A stretch of 7,751 nucleotides of DNA, from positions 1-7,751 of the forward strand of contig JAAUYW010000152.1 of the NCBI GenBank assembly GCA_014804915.1, given 5' to 3'. The notes below the pieces were generated by a model, which worked only from the letters and a program-made list of their open reading frames with translations, made no database searches and had not been told where the DNA came from. A program made the translations under genes and the position numbers. This stretch comes from Desulfovibrio sp. (GTDB taxonomy: Bacteria; Desulfobacterota; Desulfovibrionia; Desulfovibrionales; Desulfovibrionaceae). Below are positions 1 to 6,294 of the stretch, one piece after another (within the stretch, counting starts at the first letter, position 1; every line of letters begins with the position of its first letter).

Positions 1-1187
1 GCTCCGTAATTGGCGGCCTGCCTGTGGAGCGTCTGCGCATTTTTGACTTTTCGCACCGCGTGGCTTATTCAACTGACAAGGATGAGCTTGGCAAGACAGG
101 CCTTGCTCCTGATCATGTGGACTTGGCGCTGAAGGGGGCGGGCAAAAGCCCGGAGCTTATTTCAACCATCTCTCCCTGGAAGGCCTGGTTTCACTTGCCG
201 CTCTCCGAGGGCACATTTTCAATGCGCGCGCTTTTTCCGCTGCGCGGCGAGCCGCTGGGCACGGACCGTGCCCAGCCTGTCATGGGCGCGCTTGAGCTTA
301 CCCAGGACATTACGGATGACTATGAGCGCGTAATGGCGTTTCAGGGCATAATTGTGGTAATGTGCCTGCTGTCCTCGGTGCTGCTTTTTGGCGTGCTGCT
401 CATGCTCATCCAGCGTTCGGAAAGGGTGCTCGCGGACCGGATTCTCAAGAACCAGAAGCTGGAAAGCGAGATCCATAGCAATGAGAAGTTTGTCAGCATG
501 GGCAGGGTGGTTGCCAGCATTGCGCATGAAATCCGCAATCCGCTGGGAATTATCCGTTCAAGCGCGGAACTTCTGCTGCGGCGCGCGGGCAGCTCGGATG
601 CTGGCACAAAAAGGATTCTTGAAGCGATTCATGATGAATCCGTGCGCCTTTCGCAAACAGTGAATGATTTTCTGGACTATGCCAGGCCACGCAAGCCGCG
701 CGGCGACGTAGTGGATGTTTCGCTTGTGCTTGACAACGTGCTCGCCTTTCTTGAAAGCGAGTTCAAAAGGCATGGCGTTGAAGTTGAAAATGATGCCAGG
801 CGCGGGCTGTATGCGATTGGCGACAAGGATCTGCTGTATCGCGCTTTCTACAATATTCTTGTCAATAGCCAGCAGGCCATGTCCGGACCCGGGCAATTGC
901 AAATTCTGGGAGACAGGGTCTTTGCCAGCCCGATTGGGGATGGCGAAGCCGGCTGGTGGGTTGAATTGCAGTTTCTGGACAGCGGGCCCGGATTTGACGC
1001 CGCCAATCTGGAAAGCATTCTGGATCCGTTCTTTACGACCAAGGAAGGCGGCACGGGGCTGGGGCTGCCAATAGTGCATTCCATAATCAGCGGCCATGGC
1101 GGAGTGCTGAAGCTGGAAAACCGGAAGGAGGGCGGCGCTGTCGCCAGGATCTGGCTTCCCGCGGCGGAGGAAACTGGAGATGAATGA
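1..1187 (+). CDS. Sensor histidine kinase, 5'-truncated by the window edge
   Basis: Membrane histidine kinase that autophosphorylates on a conserved His and passes the phosphate to the regulator encoded next. The frame is open to base 1 (the GTG at 24 reads as an internal Val), so the true start lies outside. Numbering from that Val: residues 1-105 are the end of an extracytoplasmic sensor, PAS/Cache-like in style (the stretch AYSTDKDELGKTG and the closing GALELTQDITDDY); about 107-129 form one membrane helix; 130-160 look like a coiled-coil linker with no HAMP or PAS domain; HisKA carries the H-box SIAHEIRNP with His168; the ATPase domain has an N-box (Asn277, Asn281), a G1 box DSGPG (319-323), an F-box DPFFTTK and a G2 box GGTGLGL (342-348). 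All catalytic boxes are intact. The layout resembles NtrB/AtoS/ZraS-type kinases that partner sigma-54 activators, matching its neighbour. The ligand cannot be inferred. Function very likely; specific name unknown. Confidence 0.93.
   Translation, partial: SVIGGLPVERLRIFDFSHRVAYSTDKDELGKTGLAPDHVDLALKGAGKSPELISTISPWKAWFHLPLSEGTFSMRALFPLRGEPLGTDRAQPVMGALELTQDITDDYERVMAFQGIIVVMCLLSSVLLFGVLLMLIQRSERVLADRILKNQKLESEIHSNEKFVSMGRVVASIAHEIRNPLGIIRSSAELLLRRAGSSDAGTKRILEAIHDESVRLSQTVNDFLDYARPRKPRGDVVDVSLVLDNVLAFLESEFKRHGVEVENDARRGLYAIGDKDLLYRAFYNILVNSQQAMSGPGQLQILGDRVFASPIGDGEAGWWVELQFLDSGPGFDAANLESILDPFFTTKEGGTGLGLPIVHSIISGHGGVLKLENRKEGGAVARIWLPAAEETGDE
1166..1170 (+). promoter_or_regulatory. Ribosome binding site of the response regulator
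   Basis: GGAGG lies 9 nt before ATG 1180, inside the last codons of the kinase gene. It supports starting the regulator at 1180, which overlaps the kinase stop by 8 nt, and suggests translational coupling of the pair. Confidence 0.7.
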
Positions 1188-2559
1188 CAAGGCGCATATA
1201 CTGGTTATTGATGATGAGAAGAATTACCTCCTTGTCCTTCAGACGCTGCTGGAAGATGAGGGTTATACTGTAACCGCGATTAGCGATCCGGAAACGGCTT
1301 TGGCGTTTTTGAATGACAGCGAAGTGGATGTTGTAGTAACGGACATGAAAATGCCGCGCGTGAGCGGCGAAGACGTATTAAAAGCTGTGAAAAGGGAATG
1401 GCCGCATGTGCCAGTGCTGATAATGACGGCGTTTGGCACTATTGAAAGCGCTGTGGATGTCATGAAATACGGCGCTTTTGATTATATCACCAAGCCTTTT
1501 TCAAATGACGAATTACTGCTTTCGATCCACAATGCCGTGGAGCTTTCACAGGCGCACCAGCAATACCGTCTTCTGCAGCAGGCAATGGAAAAACGATACG
1601 GCATGCACCAGATTGTCGGCTCAAGCCGCGCGATTCGCGATGTGCTTGCCATGGTGGATCGCGCGGCGCCAAGCAGGTCCACAGTGCTGATCAGCGGCGA
1701 GTCCGGCACTGGCAAGGAGCTGGTTGCCAGGGCGATTCATTTTGCCAGCCCGCGCAAGGACAAGCCATTCGTGTCTGTGAACTGCATGGCGCTTAATCCT
1801 GGCGTGCTTGAATCCGAGCTTTTTGGCCATGAAAAGGGCTCTTTCACAGGCGCTGTCGCATTGCGGCGCGGCAGGTTTGAGCAGGCCTCGGGCGGCACAT
1901 TGTTTCTGGACGAGATTGCCGAGCTCTCGCCTGATCTGCAGGTAAAACTGTTGCGCGTTTTGCAGGAGCGCAAGATCGAGCGGGTAGGCGGGAGCGAGGA
2001 AATAGACGTGGATATCCGCATAGTGGCGGCAAGCAACAAGAATCTCGCAGATCTGGTAGAAAGGGGCCAGTTTCGCGACGATCTTTATTACAGGCTGAAT
2101 GTGGTGCAAATTCCCCTGCCGCCCTTGCGGGAGCGTCGCGAGGATATTCCCCTGCTTGTCGCCCATTTTGTGGAAAAGGTAACTGCGGAAAATGGTATGC
2201 TGCCCAAGAATTTCAGCGCCAATGCCCTGAATTACCTCACTGGCTATGAATGGCCGGGCAATATTCGCCAGCTTGAAAATGTCGTGGAGAGTTCAATGGT
2301 TCTTGCGCCAGGGCCTGTGATTGGCGTGGATGATCTGCCTGCGGAAATTCGCGATGAGGAATCGCAGTTCAAGAGCGCTGTCGATTTGCTGCCAGTGCGG
2401 CTTGATCTTGCGGACACGCTTGAAAAAATAGAAGCTGCTGTAATTCGCCGCGCGCTTGTCCGCGCGGACATGATTCAGGTCAAGGCAGCGGAGTTGCTGG
2501 GAATTTCCAAAAGCTTGCTGCAATACAAGCTGAAGAAATACGCCATCACCGGCCATTAG
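1180..2559 (+). CDS. Sigma-54-dependent response regulator (NtrC family: REC, AAA+, Fis HTH)
   Basis: Transcriptional activator of 459 aa that, once phosphorylated, should oligomerise and use ATP to open sigma-54 RNA polymerase promoters. Receiver domain about 5-120: acidic pair Asp11/Asp12, phospho-acceptor Asp55, Thr83 and Lys105. The AAA+ domain spans about 143-375: Walker A GESGTGKE (173-180), the sigma-54 contact loop GSFTGA (220-225; Ser replaces the commoner Ala), Walker B LFLDEI (241-246), the arginine-rich segment GQFRDDLYYRLNV (296-308) and sensor II WPGNIRQLEN (358-367). A Fis-type helix-turn-helix lies at about 413-456, with AAELLGISKSLLQYKLKKY. Length and domain order are normal for the family. 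The start ATG overlaps the kinase gene by 8 nt and has a GGAGG ahead, so the two are cotranscribed and almost certainly cognate. No sigma-54 promoter was recognised in this window, so target genes are unknown. The family call is secure; the pathway is not. Confidence 0.97.
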   Translation: MNDKAHILVIDDEKNYLLVLQTLLEDEGYTVTAISDPETALAFLNDSEVDVVVTDMKMPRVSGEDVLKAVKREWPHVPVLIMTAFGTIESAVDVMKYGAFDYITKPFSNDELLLSIHNAVELSQAHQQYRLLQQAMEKRYGMHQIVGSSRAIRDVLAMVDRAAPSRSTVLISGESGTGKELVARAIHFASPRKDKPFVSVNCMALNPGVLESELFGHEKGSFTGAVALRRGRFEQASGGTLFLDEIAELSPDLQVKLLRVLQERKIERVGGSEEIDVDIRIVAASNKNLADLVERGQFRDDLYYRLNVVQIPLPPLRERREDIPLLVAHFVEKVTAENGMLPKNFSANALNYLTGYEWPGNIRQLENVVESSMVLAPGPVIGVDDLPAEIRDEESQFKSAVDLLPVRLDLADTLEKIEAAVIRRALVRADMIQVKAAELLGISKSLLQYKLKKYAITGH

Positions 2560-2615
2560 GGCAAATCTGCTTTCAGATCTGGAAGCGCTCTGGCCATGAC
2601 AGCAAACAAGCCACT

Positions 2616-2619
2616 GGAG
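2616..2619 (+). promoter_or_regulatory. Ribosome binding site deciding the glnS start
   Basis: GGAG followed by 6 nt and ATG 2626. The upstream in-frame ATG at 2596 has only a weaker GGAAG (2581-2585) 10 nt ahead. This favours the 2626 start. Confidence 0.55.
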
Positions 2620-2625
2620 AGTGGA

Positions 2626-4302
2626 ATGGAAAATACGGGACAGGATTTTATTCGCAGCCGGATAGAGGAAGACAATGCGAACGGCCGCTTCCAGGGGCGG
2701 GTGCAGACCCGTTTTCCACCTGAGCCAAATGGTTTTTTGCATCTGGGCCATGCCAAATCCATTTGCCTCAATTTCGGAATTGCCTCGGAATATGGCGGCA
2801 AGTGCAATCTGCGCTTTGACGATACAAATCCTGTCAGGGAAGAGCAGGCCTATGTGGATGCCATTCGCGAGGATGTGAAATGGCTGGGGGGCGACTGGGA
2901 AGATCGCCAGTTCTATGCTTCGGACTATTTTCAGAAGCTCTATGACTATGCGGAAGAGCTCATTCGGCGCGGCAAGGCCTATGTGGATGATTTAAGCGCT
3001 GATGAAATCCGCGAATATCGAGGCACCCTGACCGAGCCTGGCAGGGAGAGTCCGTTTCGCAATCGTCCGGTCGAAGAGAATCTGGACCTGTTCAGGCGGA
3101 TGCGGGCTGGCGAATTTGAGGAAGGCAGCAAGGTTTTGCGCGCCAAGATTGACATGGCTGCGCCAAATCTAGTCATGCGCGATCCAACGTTGTACCGCAT
3201 TCGCAAGGCTCGTCATCACCGCACCTGCGAGGATTGGCCCATTTATCCGATGTATGACTATGCCCATTGCCTTTCGGATTCCCTGGAAGGCATTACCCAC
3301 TCCCTTTGCACTCTCGAGTTTGTCAACAATCGCGAGTTGTACGACTGGATTCTGGATGCCCTGGGCGTTTACCATCCGCAGCAGATCGAATTCGCGCGCC
3401 TCAATCTTGAATATACCGTTCTCTCCAAGCGCAAGCTGATTCAGCTGGTGCGCGATGGCCATGTGGCAGGCTGGGATGATCCGCGGATGCCCACCCTGAG
3501 CGGGCTGAGGCGCAGGGGCGTGCCGCCTGCGGCATTGCGTGAATTCATTCGCCGCATAGGCGTTGCCCGCGCCGATTCCACTGTGGAATACGCGCTGCTG
3601 GAGCATTGCATTCGCGAAGAGCTGAATGCCAAAGCGCCGCGCGTCATGGCCGTGCTGGATCCTGTGCGCGTGATCATAGAAAACTATCCCGAGGATCAGG
3701 TTGAAGAGTTCGAGATGCCCTATCATCCGGAGGATGCCAGTTTTGGCAGCCGCATGGTGCCTTTCAGCCGGGAGCTGTTCATAGAGCGGGATGATTTTCG
3801 CCTGGATCCGCCTCCAAAGTATCATCGCCTTTCGCCAGGAGCCGAAGTGCGCCTCAGGCATGCCTATCTTGTTACCTGCAGGGAGGCGATTTACGATTCC
3901 GATGGCAATTTGCTGGAATTGCGCTGCGTTTATGATCCGGCCAGCCGCGGCGGCCAGAGTCCGGATGGACGCAAGGTCAGGGGCACAATCCACTGGGTCT
4001 CAGCGAAGCATGCGCTCAATGCCCTGATTCGCAATTATGACAAGCTCTTCAGTGTGCCTGATCCGGACAGGGCGCCTGAAGGAGGCAGCTTTATTGATAA
4101 TCTCAATCCGGAATCGCTCCAGACCGGGGAAGCGTGGCTTGAGCCGGCGCTTGCTAGCCTCAGCCCGGGAGAAACTGTGCAGTTTGAGCGTCTGGGCTAT
4201 TATTGCAAGGATCCTGACAGCCTGAGCGATATGCCGGTGTTCAACCGCACTGCCACATTGCGGGATACCTGGGCAAAACTTGAGAAAAAAGCCGGCGCCT
4301 GA
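2626..4302 (+). CDS. glnS: Glutaminyl-tRNA synthetase (GlnRS)
   Basis: Class I aminoacyl-tRNA synthetase that attaches glutamine to tRNA-Gln in the cytoplasm using ATP. The protein aligns by eye along its whole length with E. coli GlnS. Numbering from 2626: the HIGH-type signature [12 protein letters not shown] has HLGH at 39-42; FDDTNP (64-69) forms part of the active site; [17 protein letters not shown] lines the glutamine/adenylate pocket; VLSKRK (265-270) is the KMSKS-type signature, in the MSKRK form typical of Gln[17 protein letters not shown] follows. The C-terminal half is the beta-barrel anticodon-binding region, ending [14 protein letters not shown] as in E. coli. Length is 558 aa against 554 in E. 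coli. I chose ATG 2626 because of its GGAG site and because its first residues ([10 protein letters not shown]) match the E. coli start region; ATG 2596 would add ten residues. It lies 66 nt after the regulator gene and may be cotranscribed, with no clear terminator or promoter between. GlnRS rather than GluRS is clear from these motifs. Confidence 0.98.
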   Translation: MENTGQDFIRSRIEEDNANGRFQGRVQTRFPPEPNGFLHLGHAKSICLNFGIASEYGGKCNLRFDDTNPVREEQAYVDAIREDVKWLGGDWEDRQFYASDYFQKLYDYAEELIRRGKAYVDDLSADEIREYRGTLTEPGRESPFRNRPVEENLDLFRRMRAGEFEEGSKVLRAKIDMAAPNLVMRDPTLYRIRKARHHRTCEDWPIYPMYDYAHCLSDSLEGITHSLCTLEFVNNRELYDWILDALGVYHPQQIEFARLNLEYTVLSKRKLIQLVRDGHVAGWDDPRMPTLSGLRRRGVPPAALREFIRRIGVARADSTVEYALLEHCIREELNAKAPRVMAVLDPVRVIIENYPEDQVEEFEMPYHPEDASFGSRMVPFSRELFIERDDFRLDPPPKYHRLSPGAEVRLRHAYLVTCREAIYDSDGNLLELRCVYDPASRGGQSPDGRKVRGTIHWVSAKHALNALIRNYDKLFSVPDPDRAPEGGSFIDNLNPESLQTGEAWLEPALASLSPGETVQFERLGYYCKDPDSLSDMPVFNRTATLRDTWAKLEKKAGA

Positions 4303-4383
4303 GCAAGCGGTTGCCGCCCTCTCTTTCAGGCGTAGCTGACCTGGTCGCCCGGCGTGATCCCGCTGGACGTTAATCGGGATTCT

Positions 4384-4387
4384 GGAG
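4384..4387 (+). promoter_or_regulatory. Ribosome binding site deciding the rseP start
   Basis: GGAG sits 5 nt before GTG 4393. The longer in-frame candidate, GTG 4354, has no purine-rich site ahead of it (CTGGTCGCCCGGC). The site therefore supports a shorter protein that begins directly with the first membrane helix. Confidence 0.65.
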
Positions 4388-4392
4388 TAAAT

Positions 4393-5475
4393 GTGCTTGT
4401 TACCATAATTTCCGTGATTGTAGTCCTCGGCGGACTGATTTTTTTTCATGAGCTCGGCCATTTTCTCATGGCCCGCGTTCTCGGCATTGGCGTGTCCACG
4501 TTTTCGCTGGGGTTTGGACCCAAGATTCTCAAACACAAGGCTGGCAAGACAGAATACGCGCTTTCGCTTGTTCCGCTTGGCGGCTATGTCGCCCTCGTGG
4601 GCGAGAGCGATGTTGGCGATCTGCCTGCCGGTTTCACAATGCGGGAGAGCTTCGCATTGCGGCCAGGCTGGCAGAGGCTGCTTGTGATCGCAGCCGGGCC
4701 TGTTTTCAATATCCTGCTGGCCTGGCTGCTTTGCTGGGGGCTGGCCTATGGCTGGGGCACGCCAGTTTTGCAGCCTGTAATTGGCGGCGTGCAGGCTGAC
4801 AGTCCCGCTTTCCGGGCCGGACTGGCTCCTGGCGATCGCATTGAGGAGATTGACGGCAAGCCAATCGAGAGCTGGGAGAAAATGTCGGCTGCCATCAACA
4901 GGAGCGAAGGCAGGCCATTGCAGCTTGTGGTTCTGCGCCCGGAAAAGGACGATCATTTTGAAACTCTGCATCTGACGCTTCAGGCGGAGCGCTCGACCCG
5001 CAAGACAATTTTTGGCGAGGATGAAACAGCGTGGCTTATTGGCGTGCGCGCCGGCAACGCTGTTACAACCAGGCCGGAGCCATTCTGGGCCGCGGCCCGG
5101 GCAGGCGCAATCCAGACCTGGAGCATGGTGACGCTCACATGGCAAAGTTTTGTAAAGCTGGCGGAGCGCGTAGTGCCTCTGGATCAGGTTGGCGGCCCGA
5201 TCATGATCGCGCAAATGGTGGGTGAGCAGGTTCATCATGGCCTGGCCGGGCTTTTGGCCCTTACCGCCCTGATCAGCGTCAACCTGGGAATTCTTAATCT
5301 TTTGCCTGTGCCGGTGCTGGATGGCGGCCAGATCGTCTTTTGCCTTTATGAAATAATTTTCAGGCGCCCAGTGCCAGCCAGGGCGCAGGAATACGCGATG
5401 AAGATAGGCATTGTTCTTTTGCTGGGGCTTATGGCGCTGGCGACGTTCAATGATATCTGGAGGCTTATCAAATGA
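4393..5475 (+). CDS. rseP: RseP-type site-2 intramembrane zinc metalloprotease, single PDZ domain
   Basis: Membrane zinc protease (peptidase M50) that cuts substrates within transmembrane helices; in E. coli it cleaves RseA to release sigma-E and also clears signal-peptide remnants. Numbering from GTG 4393 (360 aa): helix 1 at about 2-20 ends in the zinc motif HELGH (His19, Glu20, His23); VPLGGYVALVGE follows; helix 2 at about 94-122 contains AAGPVFNILLAW; one PDZ domain at about 127-195 contains AGLAPGDRIEEIDGKPI; then GGPIMIA (about 267-273), helix 3 with the third zinc-ligand motif LLPVPVLDGG (LDG at 309-311), and helix 4 at about 334-353. E. coli RseP has two PDZ domains and about 450 aa; the single-PDZ form is common elsewhere. 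The GTG start has GGAG 5 nt ahead; starting at 4354 would add 13 polar residues without a binding site. The 90-nt gap after glnS holds no clear promoter. tsaB follows with a 4-nt overlap. The substrate here is unknown. Confidence 0.95.
   Translation: MLVTIISVIVVLGGLIFFHELGHFLMARVLGIGVSTFSLGFGPKILKHKAGKTEYALSLVPLGGYVALVGESDVGDLPAGFTMRESFALRPGWQRLLVIAAGPVFNILLAWLLCWGLAYGWGTPVLQPVIGGVQADSPAFRAGLAPGDRIEEIDGKPIESWEKMSAAINRSEGRPLQLVVLRPEKDDHFETLHLTLQAERSTRKTIFGEDETAWLIGVRAGNAVTTRPEPFWAAARAGAIQTWSMVTLTWQSFVKLAERVVPLDQVGGPIMIAQMVGEQVHHGLAGLLALTALISVNLGILNLLPVPVLDGGQIVFCLYEIIFRRPVPARAQEYAMKIGIVLLLGLMALATFNDIWRLIK
5459..5463 (+). promoter_or_regulatory. Ribosome binding site of tsaB
   Basis: GGAGG within the last codons of rseP, 8 nt before ATG 5472. 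Together with the ATGA stop/start overlap it indicates translational coupling of rseP and tsaB. Confidence 0.65.
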
Positions 5476-6287
5476 CCACTTCCAGGGCAGCCAGCGGTTA
5501 CTCCACAGGGCTTGAGCTGATTCTCAATGCCTGCGAGAGCGTATTGCAGATTGCTGTGACCGAAAACGAGAAGCCGCTGTGCTTTGAGGAATGGTTCGCG
5601 CCGGGCAGGGCAACGGAAATCCTGGCGCCCGCCCTGGAGCAGATCTGCATGCGGCTGGCTATCAGGCCCGGGGATTTCAGGCGGATTGGCTGCTTTGCCG
5701 GCCCTGGCTCATTTACTGGCATTCGCCTTGTGCTGGCCACTGCGGCGGCCTTGCGCAGAACGGGCCGCGCGAGGCTTGCCAGCCTGGATTATCTGCAGGC
5801 ACTGGCAACCAGCGCGGTTATGCGCAGGGCATGGCTCTATCCGGGCAAGGTTTTTGTCGTAACCCACGCCAGGCGCGATCTTGTCCATTTTCAGGAATTT
5901 GTCTCTTTTGGGCCGGTGATTCCGGCGCAGCCTGCCTCGGACGTGGAGTTGCTGGAGCCTGCCGCGGCTCTTGGGCGCATTCAGGAGCAGCGCTGCCTCG
6001 TCTGCGGCTCGGGGCTGGAGCGCCATGCGCAGCTTTTTGTTCTGCCGCCGATGAAAGAATCTGGCCAGGGAAGCCAGATCCAGTTCATGCCGGATCTGGT
6101 CAATCCGGATTTGGGTGCCTTGCGCCTTTTGGCGCGTCATGGCGATTACTTCCCTGCCGATGTGGAGCCAAAATATGCGCGCGGCTGCGATGCCGTGGAG
6201 AATCTTGTTGAACGTGAAGGCGGCGCAAGCCAGACTGTGAAGCAGCTTGAGGCAATTCTCAAAACCAGTCCTGAAAGCCGGATTTAG
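5472..6287 (+). CDS. tsaB: TsaB-like tRNA t6A biosynthesis protein (YeaZ family), divergent N-terminus
   Basis: Probable partner of TsaD and TsaE in making N6-threonylcarbamoyladenosine at position 37 of ANN-decoding tRNAs; TsaB is the inactive ASKHA-fold scaffold that binds TsaD. The diagnostic motif is GPGSFTGIRLVLATAAAL (77-94), followed by a SLDYLQALA segment as in the family. The first strand reads LELILNACESVLQIAV, where most TsaB proteins have a LAIDTS-type start; Asp is replaced by Asn19, and about 13 extra residues precede it. The C-terminal part (NPDLGALRLLARHGDYFPADVEPKYAR) matches the usual TsaB ending with a P-x-Y-x-R motif. At 271 aa it is longer than the usual 220-240. ATG 5472 overlaps the rseP stop as ATGA and has a GGAGG 8 nt ahead, so the start is well supported. 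Gene order rseP-tsaB suggests one operon. The stop lies 7 nt from the stop of the converging oxidoreductase gene. The family call is fairly secure from the central motif; the divergent ends leave some doubt. Confidence 0.87.
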   Translation: MTTSRAASGYSTGLELILNACESVLQIAVTENEKPLCFEEWFAPGRATEILAPALEQICMRLAIRPGDFRRIGCFAGPGSFTGIRLVLATAAALRRTGRARLASLDYLQALATSAVMRRAWLYPGKVFVVTHARRDLVHFQEFVSFGPVIPAQPASDVELLEPAAALGRIQEQRCLVCGSGLERHAQLFVLPPMKESGQGSQIQFMPDLVNPDLGALRLLARHGDYFPADVEPKYARGCDAVENLVEREGGASQTVKQLEAILKTSPESRI

Positions 6288-6294
6288 GATGTTT

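Noticed and set aside
602..625. TGGCAC occurrences considered as sigma-54 -24 elements (here and near 1435)
   Set aside because: No GC-type -12 element at the required spacing, and both lie deep inside coding sequence.
2565..2578. Small hairpin ATCTG-CTTT-CAGAT between the regulator gene and glnS
   Set aside because: Only a 5-bp stem with no T-run after it; too weak to call a terminator or attenuator.
2596..2625. Upstream in-frame ATG for glnS
   Set aside because: Weaker ribosome binding site, and ten residues without counterpart in E. coli GlnS; kept as an alternative start only.
4326..4365. Minus-strand reading in the glnS-rseP gap ending SGITPGDQVSYA before a stop, resembling a protein C-terminus
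   Set aside because: The upstream part of that frame runs antisense to rseP and gives no recognisable protein, and there is no plausible start or binding site. Not enough to call a gene remnant.
3169..5238. Minus-strand reading frame almost continuously open opposite glnS and rseP (one stop at 4000), with similar long antisense frames opposite the kinase and the regulator
   Set aside because: These frames are codon-aligned with the sense genes, so a stop appears only where the sense gene uses TTA, CTA or TCA. Those codons are rare here (the stop at 4000 is a sense TCA in glnS). The translations show no family motifs.
6059..6079. Perfect 7-bp hairpin ATCTGGC/GCCAGAT inside tsaB
   Set aside because: It lies within coding sequence, has no T-run and fits the codons of the protein; probably chance.
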